Assembly: GCA_029224185.1 (NCBI GenBank)
Contig: CM055211.1
Span: 2,651,646 to 2,715,645 of the forward strand
Source: Karalla daura
Lineage: Eukaryota > Chordata > Actinopteri > Chaetodontiformes > Leiognathidae
Reading direction: 5' to 3'
DNA length: 64,000 nucleotides
Below the pieces are notes generated by a model that was not told where the DNA came from, made no database searches, and saw nothing but the letters and a program-made list of their open reading frames with translations. The stretch's first letter is position 1. Every line of letters begins with the position of its first letter. Made by a program: the position numbers and the translations under genes. Below are positions 33,373-45,837 of this stretch, piece after piece.

Positions 33373-35439
33373 GTATTAAATAAAGAGAATTTGAGCCTAA
33401 TAGATTGTTGTTTTCCGGCGTTTCTAATCTCATCCACATGGTTCCCTGCAACTCTACTGGAGTGGAGGGTGATAAACAAGAAGGAAAGTAGATCCTTTAG
33501 TGCCTGACAAAACAAGTCAACCACACCTCGGCGAGGTCAAATATTTCAACCAATGTCGAAAAGATATTTTCTACCTGCGTCTGGTTCTGCTCCATTTAGG
33601 AATTCAAGACAAAAAAAAAAGAAAAAAGAAAAAAAAAGAAGTCATAGAAGTTATTTGTTATTTGGCATCCCACGGACAGAAACATAACTTACACGTCTCA
33701 AATGCAAACAGACACATGCCCACACGTGTGTAGCCTCCTCTATACAGTTGACTGATGACTAAATCAGTTTCAACGGAGGGAGAGACGTAAAGACGGAGAA
33801 CTTCATTCCCATAAACGAGCAGGCATTAATTCTATCAATATGCTGGGAGCAGCCTGACATGAGGGGCTTTTTCAAGGGATGGCCGGACACACACGCACAC
33901 ACACACGTACACGTACACACAAATGCTGCAAATGAAGGTTTAACGAGGGAGACATGGGCAGGAGAGTGAGTGAGATGATGGCTGTAATGTCAGAGACAGT
34001 CTGTCCCACATGGTTCCCATAAGCGTGTGTACTTCCGCGTCTCTTCGTCCATGCTAATGGATGTGTGTTGCGTTGGCAGGATGTGACTTTAAATCACTAT
34101 CGTCTTCCAGATTGGATAAAGTTCGGGAGGGGGCAGGGGGGTGGGTGGACGGGGGAGTGCCAGTGCAATAGATATTTAGACGCCAACACGCACTCAACAC
34201 ACAAAACTTCCAGATATACACACACACACACATACACACACACACACACACACAGCAGTCAAGTACATCTTGATCGCGCTGTCAGCGATCAGCGCCAGCG
34301 CCCTCATCTCCCCGTCCAAGTCCATATTTCACTCTCACCCTGTCCAACAGCACACACACACACACTCACACACACAAATATATTTATCCCTAAACATGCA
34401 CGCACGCACACACACACACGCACTGGGGTCACATGTTACAGTCCTGCTGATGATCTGTCTGAACACATGGTGGGTCATAGTAAACACAGACACACACCAT
34501 TAATAAGCAGATAAATGAATTGTGTGATACAGCCTGTACATTTCCGTATGCTGACATTGTTTCTCCGTCTGTGCAAACACTTTTGAAGAGAGGAACTGGT
34601 TGATTAAAGAAAAACTTATCAATGTAGTGTCATATGTGGTTGGTGTGCAGTGAGAGAGAGAGAGCTCCTCCACCTACGGAGCCACAAAACCTCATCAGTG
34701 GGAACCGCGGGCGAATAAAAAGACGGACCTCTCGACATGATCTGCGGGACCTCGCGCCAAAACCAGAATGAAACTTTCCAAGAGGGAAAACCACTCCAAG
34801 ATGAGGAGAGATGCTGATGTGGCTCTTTGTTTCGCTATCAGTTATTAGCTGCAGGCTTTACTTTTGGCATCGGCGCAGATGTAGAGATGGAGAAAAAGGG
34901 ATAAAAATGACCACCAGAGCATGAGCAAATCACCAATAAATGTTGATATGTAATGCAGAAGAGCTGCCCATTGAAGGGAGCTGCGCTGTTTGTCCTAGCT
35001 ACCGGCACTAGTTTGCTTCGTGGCAAACTTACGAGTAAAACATGTTTGTAAAACACCGTTTCTTGTGTTGTTCCTTTGTTAGAAACTGAACCCCAAGAAG
35101 CACACTCCTAAAGTTCATTTTTTGTCGGTATTTCATGTTTCATGTGTTATTTTACATGATTTTCACAATAAACATCTAAAACTTACATGCCTGGATATTA
35201 ATTAAGGGTAACGTTCTGATCCAGACAGGACAAAAACATTTACTCTCCAACCACACTTCACTAATTACAACGCTTGGAGGATAGCATGAACATTAAAGCA
35301 TAACTTAATTCTGCTGTTTATTTTTGTATTGAGATGCATGAAAATTCAGCGAAAATGCTTTACTGCTTCCTCCAGGGCTGCTGTTGTAACCGACTCTGAC
35401 CTCTAACCCTGCAACTGCAGATAAGAGGGTTTCCCCGAG
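33373..35439. other. Microsatellite-bearing noncoding stretch, no gene seen
   Basis: A-rich tract at 33609-33641, CA-type repeats at 33889-33925, 34217-34254, 34351-34376 and 34399-34424, and AT-rich unique DNA at 34810-35380. The frame at 34065-34514 is largely Thr-His from these repeats. Confidence 0.55.
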
Positions 35440-35745
35440 TCAGTTTTTCCAGAGCGTTAACCTTTCCCGGGATCGGTGGAACTTGTACGCTCTTGTCTCG
35501 GGCCCGGCAGAGGGTTTGACGCCGCGTGCGCTAAGCTACATGTCACTTTGTGTTGACCTATTCCTGCTTCCAGCCACTTTTACCCCATAATTAAGTGAAT
35601 TATCTGGCGGGGGACAGTGCCATACATCCCCGCTGGCGGACAGAAGGCTGCTGCAGAGGCTGCCCTGACAAAATGGCCTCTCTGTACATAGATAATGAGG
35701 CAGAGGCCTGACAGGTGGGCCCTGATTAGGAAGGACGGTCCTGTG
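35440..35745. promoter_or_regulatory. Candidate conserved noncoding element
   Basis: Complex unrepeated sequence with 'cccataattaagtgaattat', 'atagataatgaggcagaggc' and 'ctgacaggtgggccctgatt' and balanced GC, bounded downstream by a (CA)n repeat. These textures are typical of vertebrate developmental enhancers. Conservation is not testable from one sequence. Confidence 0.35.
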
Positions 35746-35762
35746 GTGGGCATGGAGGTAGC

Positions 35763-35821
35763 ACACACACACACACACACAGACACACACACACAGAGAC
35801 ACACACAGACACACACACACA
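35763..35821 (+). repeat. Imperfect (CA)n microsatellite
   Basis: CA repeats interrupted by 'cagaca' and 'cagagaca' over about 59 bp. Confidence 0.95.
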
Positions 35822-35884
35822 GCTCACCCAGTCTGTCCCAGTGCGGTAAACACACTCATCAGAGCGGAGGCCGTCCCTGGAGAG

Positions 35885-36440
35885 GCAGAGCATGTTTGAC
35901 ATCATTAATTGGCTTTTTCAGTGCAAGGAGTCAGGGAGATGAAAAGCTTTATCAAGCTGAAATAATTAATTTTGCCCTCGCCACCCCGAATTCGCTGACA
36001 CTTCACTTCTCTCAGAAAATGAAGAAGGGGAGAAAATGACTACTTTTCCCCCCTTCTCTCTCCTTTTTTCTCGATTCAATCCCTCTGTTAGCTTTTCTTT
36101 TTTTTTTTTTTTTCTTCCGGGCCCCGGCTCGAGGAGACGTATTAACGAATGTAATATGAGTTTTGTATTAAAATACAATTAAAAAGGAGATTTAATTAAC
36201 TTGAACCTGTATGAAGGGTGGAAAAAGGTTAGCTTTATCTCATTCCCTTACAAAAGCCATAGATTAGTGGGGCCACACTATGTGCCCAGTGCACCGTACA
36301 TATTATTTCCAATTAAGTCCAAATTACCGAGAAAATTATAGGGGTTTGATAATACACTAAAAACTTTAATCACTTTGCCTATCTAACAGAGCTCCGGTTG
36401 GATAATTAGTTTAATTAGTTTTACAAGTTTAAAGTACACC
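35885..36440. promoter_or_regulatory. Candidate conserved noncoding blocks rich in TAATTA cores
   Basis: 'gacatcattaattggctttt' (about 35898-35917), 'gctgaaataattaattttgc' (about 35955-35974), 'gagatttaattaacttgaac' (about 36187-36206), 'tttaatcactttgcct' (36365-36380) and 'ggataattagtttaattagt' (about 36400-36419) are spread over 550 bp. Only one homopolymer (T run, 36099-36113) interrupts the block. Homeodomain-type cores at this density suggest a developmental enhancer cluster. Confidence 0.4.
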
Positions 36441-37270
36441 TGAGTTTGACAATGAAGCCAATGAGTGAGTGGAATATGAGTTGGAGAAGTGGGCCATCCT
36501 GTCCAGGCCTTCAAAGATCTTTTACCTAAAGTTAATAATAATATGTAATTAATTAGTCTGTCAATGTTAAAATAATGCAAACACTGTGGCAGTTATTAGC
36601 ATATGTGTGGAATAGGTGTTAAACCTATTCAAAATCCTGTTTTTTGAAGCTCAGATAAAATAATATATATAATATCATAATTTGAAATGCTTATATTGAT
36701 TAATCGATCATCAAAACAGTTGATGTTATCTTATAATTGTTGCAGCTCTACACGCTGCCACATTTTAGGCTGCTAGATGTCAAAATCTCTTGGCTAATCT
36801 GTTACTTTCCCACTGTCACTGACTCTGATGTGTCCTTCATTGATAATTCTGATGTTAACCTCCCAATTTGACAGCAAAAGACGACATTTCTAGGGTACAA
36901 AAATATCTTCTTAGCGGGGAAAACCGAGTGCAAAGCTCTCCCACGACAAATAAGATAATGTCGCACGTCGGAGATATTAGCATACACAAAATCATAATGG
37001 GGAACAGAGGTGATAATAGCGCCGTTGCTCGTCGCTACCACAGATTATTGAATAGAATATGCATTCAAGAGGAGACTACCTGTGAATGAGCGCTGATGAA
37101 ACCCACTTATAGTTTTTAAATTATTTCCCGTGTCGCTTCAACCTCCCTCCAATAACAACAATAACAACAATCATAACACCGGCTCTCACAGTCACACAGG
37201 GCCCCTTTGCGTACTTTCCCTCCTGGAGCAATTTGAAGGATATGAAGAGACTGAATAATAGAGTCAAATC
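36441..37270. other. AT-rich unique stretch, no gene seen
   Basis: AT-rich with 'aataatatatataatatcata' near 36660 and an AAC/AAT-rich tract at 37150-37172. No recognisable gene. Confidence 0.5.
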
Positions 37271-37465
37271 CACACACACACACACACACACACACAGAAA
37301 TACACAAAAGCACACGTTACACACACACACACACACACACAAGCCTTCTGGTGGGAGAGGAGCGAGGGTTCTGCTTCACTTCCCATGTGGAGAAGCTACA
37401 TATTAAACCAAATTCATGTGTGTTTCCCTCTGCGTGTGTGTGTGCGTGCGTGTGTGTGTGCGTGG
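37271..37465. repeat. (CA)n, (CA)n and (TG)n microsatellites
   Basis: (CA)n at 37271-37296 and 37319-37341 and imperfect (TG)n at 37434-37464, inverted relative to each other. Confidence 0.9.
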
Positions 37466-37639
37466 AGCTCCTCTTCAGCACATCTTTAGGCTACTGCCTC
37501 GCCTCAGCGGCTCGCCCACATACACAATATTTACCCTTCTCATTCGTCACAGCCCCTCGCTGTTATTGTGTTTTGCTGCGCCCGGGCCCGAGTCTCCAGG
37601 TCCGGTCTCTGCTATTAAAAATAAATTATTGACACGGCT

Positions 37640-38270
37640 CTCTCCCTCAGCCAAAAAAAAAAGGGCGCGTGTTAATTAATTCAACGTCGTCAATAACGCA
37701 CTCCTACCGTCACACCGAGTGATATCATTGCGTCTTAATTGAAATACTAATAGGCGACAGAGCGGGCAATTAGAGCGACCAGAAATAGACAGAATAACGC
37801 AGTTTTGGCCGTTTGAATTGCGACAATGCGACGCGAAAGGGCGTTTCATTATGCATGCCTGGCCTCAGCTATACGTTGTTTATCCATTATTCATGCTGAG
37901 ATAAGCAACTGCAATCAAGGTAAATATGGAGTGCGCGCATATAGTTTTCCCTATGGTAAATGTAAAGTGACTGCTCAATGAAATGACTGCGAATTATGTA
38001 TTTATACCCCAGCGTGTGTGTGTGTGTGTGTGCGTGTGTGTGTGAGTGCCGGCGCTGGCAGTTTATTACTGTGAAACCACACAGCGATTTTAATTAAGAC
38101 TAATTGTTTTCTTTATGGACGCGCTAAGGAAAGCTAATTAAATATAATGCCGGCAACATTTCCCATAAGAGCGCAGACGCGGTATCTGCGAGTTACGCTT
38201 CATCATGCGTCAAAGTTTCACACAACTCAGGACTGAAGCACCTGAACAAAGTGATATTGAGCTATTTGTA
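37640..38270. promoter_or_regulatory. Candidate conserved noncoding elements flanking a (TG)n tract
   Basis: 37670-38010 and 38050-38240 are unrepeated, AT-rich yet CpG-retaining ('gtgttaattaattcaacgtc', 'gagcgggcaattagagcgac', 'tttcattatgcatgcctggc', 'gatttaattaagactaat'-like). They are split by (TG)n at 38013-38045. Intact CpG inside AT-rich DNA suggests an unmethylated, constrained element. Confidence 0.4.
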
Positions 38271-41200
38271 ACGTAGCACAGCGAAGGAGCAAAGTGAAAT
38301 ATCGGGACTTGTTTTTTTTTTTTTATCCTCCCGCGGCTTCCCTTTTTTCGGATTCCGTCTCACGCTCCATTTCCGCCACGTCCCTCCTCACGTTCGCAGC
38401 AGAGAGTGGAAGCGCGGCCCTCCGCTGTGGCAGCTCGGCTGGAGCCGGTGGGGGTTCGGAGCATTGTTGGTTCAACCTTGACAGAAATTGCTAACAGAGG
38501 AAAAAGAGAGAAGAGGAGGTTGTTTTTTTTTTTTCTCCTCGACGTGGGATTCAGCCCAGAGACGGTCCGTGGAGGAACCTCGGGGATCCTGCCACCCCAT
38601 TTGAATTGAAATGGAGAGGAGGTCCACAAGGCCTCCATTCATCCGCCTCGGTGATCTTTTAATGTGAACTATTCCGTATATTAAAAACACAAAGGGACAC
38701 CGCGGAGCAAAACGTACAAATGTGGAAATTTGTGCGTCGCCTAACATTGCTCGGATGTTTCTAACACGCAGACACGTGGTCCGGATTCCCATTGTGGTGC
38801 GGGCAGCTCCAGTGTTCGGATCCTGGGCTCCAATACGAACCATGTGGTCTCGACAGCTGACACAAATCGCTGAGTAAAGCTCGACTCGTATCTGAAGAAA
38901 CGAACAAAACAGATCCAGGAGGGCAAACGACAAAAACGTGCTCGGCGAGGTAGCCTGGGATCCTCCGAGACGTTATCGCAATCAGGGAAAAAGAGGAGGA
39001 GACGGAGTTGATATCGGCCTTTAAAAGTGGGATTTGGGATTGATTCAGGTTTCCAGGACGTCACCGGAGCCTCTGTGGGCTCTCTGTCCGGTCTCTGATA
39101 GCCGCTAATTGAAAACGAAGAAATAATTACTGTCTTAAGAGTGATGGAGGAGACACTGGGGACTCCGCTGGGACACAGAAGTCTCTCTGGGAGTCAATGG
39201 GACCTCTGGGAATTCGCCTATTGTCGCCCATCTGACACACACACACATGCACACACATTTATTTATCACTTTGTCTACACTTCTATTGCAATTCATAAGA
39301 TCTACTTCATAGGAGCGAACCCGGGGGCCGTCCGATGTGCGCGATTAACAAATGGCGATGGATTGGACGCTCTGCGGTGTCGTCTGAGGAACAGTTGGTG
39401 CTCCGACCGTCCTCATCAGCAGATTTCAATTGGCAGTGCAGCCTAGCATGGAGACCCTAATCTCTCGGCAGACTGTTATTTACATTTATGACCCTGCCAG
39501 GGAGGCGCGGGGAACATAAAACACCGCAGCGCCGTCCGAGAGGAGAGGCGTGCGGAAACGTATGGAGGTCCTGGTTGCTCAAAACGCTTCGGTCGCAGCG
39601 GCGGGAGAAATCTAAATACCAAAACGCCCCCGGAAGACAAACAACAGAGATTTTGTGAGAATGGAGTTAATGAAAGCCCCTCTCCATCCATCTTCTTTTC
39701 TCAGACACTCGACTCCCCCCTTTTTCGCCTATCAGCTGCGGAGTTTGGCCCCTCCTCTTATCTCCCATGTCAAACAAATCTGTCCGACGCCGGCAAATAA
39801 AATCAATGCGGCCGTGACAGACACCGCGGCCATGAAATCCCCTCATCTCAAGACATTTTATCACTATTCCAAATCTGAAAAAAACAAAAAAAGATCATTT
39901 AGGATAAAATGCTGTGCGTGGTTTTACGTATTCAACGCGTGGTTTAAAAAAAAGGACGTTTGTAACACTTTTTTTATCAATCTAATACGGATTTACAACC
40001 CGAGTTTTAAGCCAAATGCTGAGGGTGAAAGAGAGAAGTGTGTGTGTGTGTGTGTGTGTGTGAGGCATGGGAATGTGTGTGTGTGTCAGATCCATGGACT
40101 ATGAGCGGGTGAGTAATGTATAATCTGCAGAAGAGCACGTTCTAGTGGCGTGTTCGGAGCACAGCAGTGCAGGGCTCAGCGGGAGCAGACTGCCTCTCGG
40201 TCTGTTGTCTGTCGCTGCTTCACCCGAGCAGCCGGCCCTTTCTCACACACACGCACGCACACGCGCGCACACACACACAAATATGTCTCTGAGAGCAGGC
40301 TGTCTTTTCACAGCAACAACAAACACTCTCCTTGCGACATGCCGCTACATGGGAGACGCCACAAATAGCCGCCTGTTTTTGAAGCAAACATGTTTTGATG
40401 CGGAGGAGTCGTCACGCCACTGGTGCGGATTCAGAAAAAAAAGAAAAAGAGAAAGATTTATTACATCATTACTTGACTATCAGAGCCGTAAAGGCGGTGT
40501 TTATTAGATGCTCTTTTTTTTCCTTCTTCTTCCTCTTCCCCCCACTTCCTCAAAGAGTCATTTAGTATCCATTACAACGTCATCAAACCTCATTGACCTC
40601 AGCCGGAGAGGCTGAGTTCCTCCTCAATAGCCCCTCTTAACAATGGCTAACAATAGGACCAAATGGTGCTGCCCGCCTGTCTGCATCCACAACAACAGAC
40701 CACCAGCAATCACAGTCAGCGCTCTCCGGCTTCATCCCCTGCACGGTCCGGGAGACGTGACTCACTGTTTGGAGCAGCAACATTTCTGTGTATACTCCGC
40801 AGTCAATCACGGCTGTCCAGTTTCAGTCTTCGACGCCACCTTTGTGTCCGGCTTGTGTTACTTTTACTTCTGTCGCCGTTTTTTGAGACATAATACGATC
40901 GTGAGATGGCGAGAAAGTGAATTTAAACGTGACTTGCACTTAGTTCTGCAGCAATTTGAAGTTCAGAGACAAATTTATTTTTCTAAAATGAAGAACCAGG
41001 CACTGTAGTTGCTGAGCAACTGATAAATTAATTAATTAAGTGTTTGTGGGAGAATAACAATGACATGTAGTGCCCTTGTGGTTACATACAGCTGTAGCAA
41101 AGTGTATGTAGTTGATTATAATAATTCAAGGTAACAATAGCACAGATAGATAAGATATATTACCGTTTTAATACTATAATCAGTGTGTAGGTTCTGTGCA

Positions 41201-41410
41201 AGTGTACTGCAGGGGAGTTAACATCTTGCAAAATGTTGTTTATTTGTTTTTTTTGTTTTTACTACTTGAATATGGGACAAACTCCACCACACGCAGCTCT
41301 CTCTCGTCTCTGACTCCTTTTTTTCCCCTCCCATCTGTGTACGCTAAATTTTACACTCAAGTTGAAGTATTTACAACTCCAGTGGATGTGTCTTTTCCAT
41401 ACAGGGGCCT
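38271..41410. other. Unique noncoding stretch, no gene seen
   Basis: T runs at 38312-38324 and 38521-38534, a CpG-rich patch at 38340-38470, (TG)n at 40040-40064 and a CA/CG alternating tract at 40242-40279. SOX-like 'aacaatggctaacaatagg' lies at about 40639-40657. AT-rich unique DNA fills 41000-41240. No open frame shows a known domain. Confidence 0.5.
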
Positions 41411-41472
41411 CCTTCTTCTTTCTTTCTTTCTTTCTTTCTTTTTTTTTCCATTCACTTTTTTTTTTTTTTTTA
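41411..41472 (+). repeat. (TTTC)n and poly-T tract
   Basis: 'cttcttctttctttctttct' type repeats from about 41411 to 41448 and a T run of about 16 at 41456-41471 ending in 'acag'. The open frame running through 41196-42125 owes its length to this tract and the CA repeat downstream. Confidence 0.9.
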
Positions 41473-41795
41473 CAGCTACATTTTACTACGAGACAACTTG
41501 GTCGAGAGATGCTTTCATAATATCGACCTTTCACACCACACAGAGAGACACGGGGAGACACAAAAGCCTTGCTCATTTCCTCCCCCGTGCAGCCGTCCGG
41601 GCCTCAGCCAATCTGCAGGACCTCCGGACCCGAGGGACCCGGCAGCCACCAGCTGACCGACCAAGCGGCTTGCTCAAAGGCACAATTAGAGGGTCTTTGT
41701 TTCACCCGGAGTGGCCCTTTGTGCCAGGATGTCGCCTGGTGCTGAAGGGGAACGTCATCAGTCACTGGCTGAATGGTCCGAGTGAGAGGACAGAT

Positions 41796-41797
<2 letters not shown>
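41473..41797. other. Unique noncoding stretch, no gene seen
   Basis: Mixed-composition sequence between the poly-T tract and a CA microsatellite. It is open in one plus-strand frame, but the peptide resembles nothing recognisable. Confidence 0.4.
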
Positions 41798-41846
<49 letters not shown>

Positions 41847-41850
41847 ACAG
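41798..41850 (+). repeat. (CA)n microsatellite
   Basis: Pure (CA) from 41798 to 41841, then 'gacacacag'. Confidence 0.97.
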
Positions 41851-44330
41851 GTTGGTGGTTTGTGTCCCTAGCAGAGCGAGGGGGTCTGACGGCACCCCGC
41901 GGTGCTTCAATAGGCTGCTCCTCTCCAGTACGAGTGGTCGCTAATGTCATGTGGATGACGGTTCTTCTATCGATTCTTGGCCCTCGCTCTCTCTGGAAGA
42001 ACACAAGCAGGATCAAAGCTTCACACTTGAGAGCTTATTGTGGACCGGACTACAACTTCAATCTTTCTCTTTATGCAACCCACAGTCACTGCGTGGAGCC
42101 TTTGAAACGGCCCGGTGCCTTATAGAGCGCCGTCTGTTGAAAATATCACCTTTTGGATATTGCGATCCTGAGGAAAAATGTTCCTCATGCAAAACAGACG
42201 ATCCCATTATTTTCCTAAGTGTTAACTTCAGAAAGATTGCAGCTTTAAGAGCCGTCAGAGTAAAACCTGAGAGACCTGAGGCTGCGAGAGCAAGACATCA
42301 GACGGGGCTTGTAACGGAGACAGAGATAACAATATCTTTGTTTTAAATGCTCGGGCTCCATAATTGAAGAGAGGGGCCTCTCGCTGAAGGACTGTCACCA
42401 GCGCTGGTTCTGTTTACACACTGTTTCATTTGATTGAAGATATCTTCTCGGTGTGAAATTTGTTTGCTCTGCCTTTTGCGGGCAGAATTTTAAAGGGCCT
42501 TTTTTCTGAGGCTGGAAACCGTGCCTTTATTGGTAATTGGTGTAAATGTCAGTCATAATTTGGTTTGTGACAGGGCGAGGGCGGCGAGAGACTCTGTTAT
42601 CACAAATTAAATGCTTAAGGAAGAGATTTGAGAGGGCGCTGTAACGCTGATGGTCAAATACACTCCCGCCTGTCAGCTCCGGAGGCATCTCTCCAGCCGT
42701 ACACATCAGAGGTTACAGATGTCAGATCAGAGAAGTCATGATAAGTCCAAGACCCCTCCCTCCCTCCCACCCTCGCTCCCTCCCTCCCTCCCTTCCTCCC
42801 TCCCAGTCCGAGCCTTCCTCTCTGCTAACTTTCCTCCGCCGAGGAGCCAGGTCTGGATTATGACATGGTTGACATCATTTGATTTCCCCACCCAGGAGCC
42901 CTGAAAGTGCTCCATTAGAGTTATTGCTGGTGCGGCGTGGTGCCAACGCTAGCAGTCTGTCCCTGTTACCCACAGACTCACCTGCTGGGCGTAATCTGTC
43001 CCGTTACGATTAAGCCAAGTTTAAATTTACACATACTTCGGAGTCTTTGCACCTCCGCAGACAGCACACTCTACCGAGAGGATTTTACAGTCTGGATATG
43101 CTTATGTTCACTCCTGCTGCGCCGTTGTTGAACAGCTAGCATGTATTTTGCACAGGTCCCACTTTCAGACATTATTATTATGGATTATGTGTCCGTCCAA
43201 CTTGTTGGACAGCGATGGTTTTCGTTGTCGCGGGATCAACACGACTCTATAATCGCGTGTCCCGTATTATGGCCGCACACAAAACAGACTCCTCTCGATG
43301 AAGACGCGCAAAACTGACAACGCTTCACGAACCAAAAGACAAGGATTACGTCTCTAGAAGGGGGGCCGTCAAAGCGGATCGAGGCACGGATTCAAAAGAG
43401 CCGGCCCAGAATAGAGCGGCGCAGTAAATCAACGGGAATCCTTTCATTTCCCCCTCCCCGGTTCTGGTCTTCATATCTTTACTGGGGCATGTTGTTTTTC
43501 TCAAGATGGAGGCAGCACGAGGAGAAAGAGGGAGGGGGGTGGTGGTGGTGGTGGAGTAGGAGGAGGAGGAGGAGGAGGAAGAGGGGGGGGTTGATTGTGG
43601 AAAAAAAAAATAAAAAGAGGTGGAGGGCAGGCGGGCGGGCGAGCAGGACAGTGACATTCACGCGTTACGACGTGGCGACACTGACAAGGTGTCCTCCCCG
43701 CCGCTCGGCCAAGCTGTTATCACAGTCGGCTCCCGTTTCCAGGTCGCAACCCTCAGCGGCACCGGCATTATTGGGTCGCGGCTTGGTGCCACAACCCAAC
43801 CCCGGTGTGGGCCGGCGGTGCCATTGTCCAACAGTGAAGCGTGGCTTTCAGATACTGAACACACACACACGCACACACACACACACAGGCCCACTGATCC
43901 GCCCTGGCAACCTCCCTAGCAACCATCTGTCCTGCTTTGCCATGCTCCGGCTTGGGCACAGCCAGCAATGGGCATGCCTTGACACGTCTGAGTTAATGGG
44001 ACAAAACGGAGGCACAGAAGAGGACAAAGGACTCGCAAATAAAAGAGTGTAGCCAGCAGAGAGATGCAGCAAAAGACGGAGGAGGATGAGGGAGCAAAGA
44101 AATGCCCCCTTTTTTCCACTGCAAAGCGGCTGCAGGACGTTTTAATAAAAGGACGTGTTGCAAGAGATCTTGGCTTCACGGACGTCTGCAGTAAGACGAA
44201 TGTAGTTTTGGCCTCGACAAAGTCCTGGATAATGTTAGTTTGTGGGGATAAGTTATGGGTTTCTGTCCATCACGGGCGCAACAACACGTGCACTCCATCA
44301 ATGTAAAGTAGCATGATGGGATTACGAGGT
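41851..44330. other. Noncoding stretch with purine and CA repeats, no gene seen
   Basis: Complex unique DNA at 42380-42650, (CCCT)n at about 42769-42804, a CpG-retaining patch at 43190-43440 with a GTCCAA-CTTG-TTGGAC inverted repeat (43195-43210), (GGT)n/(GGA)n at 43541-43590 and (CA)n at 43861-43888. Frames through the GGA block give Arg- or Trp-rich peptides and are artefacts. Confidence 0.5.
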
Positions 44331-44805
44331 ATGGCACGAGACGTATTTTGACCTTTTGCACGCGTCTACTGTAAATAAAGTTGGGTCGAATAAAGTCGTG
44401 GGACGAGACATCGCATTAGCTCAACCAATTGGACTCGGAAATTATGAATCTGGAGCGGCGTCGTTTTCCATCAGTATTCAGGACCTTACTCCGCATCTGT
44501 CTCGAATCGCTGAATCGCCGGCTATTACCATCACAACCAGCGACAAACTGGTGACATGGGAATACGACAAAGTGCTGACAAAGACGTGTCGCAAGGAGTC
44601 GTGGAGGGATCATCTTTTGAACGTGCGTCTTGTTGGCCTGACAATGAGCGACGTCGGCGGCCGCCCGCACCCCTTTGAAAGGAAAATTAGCAATTCGGGC
44701 TATCGTCGCCCGTTTTTTCTAAGTTGTTGTCGATTGTGATTTCGACTCCGAACGTTGACGCCCCAGAGGTCAACGTGTGATCGGCGAGGAGTCGGCAGAG
44801 TGACG
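44331..44805. promoter_or_regulatory. CpG-dense patch of moderate GC
   Basis: I count about 45 CpG in 475 bp, although GC is only near 50%, so CpG is at or above random expectation rather than depleted. A 127-codon open frame (44356-44739, plus) spans it, but it starts on TTG and lacks an ATG until near its end, and I recognise no domain. An unmethylated regulatory element or an unrecognised internal exon are both possible. Confidence 0.4.
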
Positions 44806-45782
44806 GTTTGCTTCCTGAGGGTCTTTTGGGGTGGGGGGGGGGGGGGCGTGTCCGAGGCGGGGCAGGGACCGGGGTGTGACGCTGTATCACAAGCAGATAC
44901 ATCTTCCTCCTGTCCAACGCCGCGGCTTGTGTTGCCTTATCAGCCCGCCGCCAAAAGGGCCTCTGGAACAGTGAGGCGGTGACCTCGCAATCTTTCTCTC
45001 TCTCTAACCCCCCCCCCTTCAGAAAAAAGTCTTCTTTAACATGCAAACACGCTGCCTTTGTCACGGCACACACACAGATCGATTCCCCGCCCCCGGGGCC
45101 GATCCAAGGAGCAGAGGGGGAGCCTCAGACAAGCCATGATGGAGCCTCCTTTGATTGTGGCTGAATTTCATCACACTGGTTCTCTCTATTTTAACACCGC
45201 TCTGGCCACAAACACACATGAAAATAAAGAAAAATCACAATAGTAGTAATAGAAAAACGCATGTGAAAGCGGACGCTCTAAAAGGTGATTTATGGGCTGA
45301 GAAATGGGGGGACACACAACCAAAAACACGCAAAGTAGACGCTATGAAGTGTTTTCACGCTGTATGAACAGGTTATGTCAAGTTCCAGGTCAGAGCAAAG
45401 AGAGCGCCGCTCCCCCGAGCTGCCCCGGCTCTCAGATCGATCACCCGCCGCTCCTAAATATTGTCCCCGTCTTTTATTTACTTCCTCTGGGACGTTTTGG
45501 GTTCCTGGCGATGAGGGCGGTTAAAAAACAGAGGGGGGGGGGGGATCAACTCGAGGATATGATGAATGTAGCAGATGAAAATGGAGGGGGGGAAATCGGT
45601 GCCATGCCAACTCTCCCAACTCCACGCACACACACACATATACACACACCCTCCCCTCGCTACCATCCACCACCCACCCCTTCTTTTCCTTCTCTCTTTC
45701 TTTCACCATCTTGCATTTTCAAAGAGCTGAGAGGCCATAGCGAAAGTGAATGAACCATGACCACAGGCAGATGCTCCCCACA

Positions 45783-45787
<5 letters not shown>
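44806..45787. other. Noncoding stretch, no gene seen
   Basis: G run at 44833-44846, C run at 45009-45017, TGATTTATGG at 45286-45295, G run at 45533-45544 and short CA tract at 45626-45651. No gene evidence. Confidence 0.5.

Positions 45788-45834
<47 letters not shown>
45788..45834 (+). repeat. (CT)23 microsatellite
   Basis: Pure TC/CT array of 47 nt. Confidence 0.97.

Positions 45835-45837
<3 letters not shown>

Noticed and set aside
41456..41475. Strong splice-acceptor-like sequence (T run then ACAG)
   Set aside because: The T run belongs to a simple repeat and no coding-like sequence follows.
41196..42125. 309-codon open frame, the longest in the window
   Set aside because: It crosses a TTTC/poly-T tract (Phe/Leu run) and a (CA)n tract (Thr-His run), and shows no domain. 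Simple repeats without stops lengthen frames artificially.
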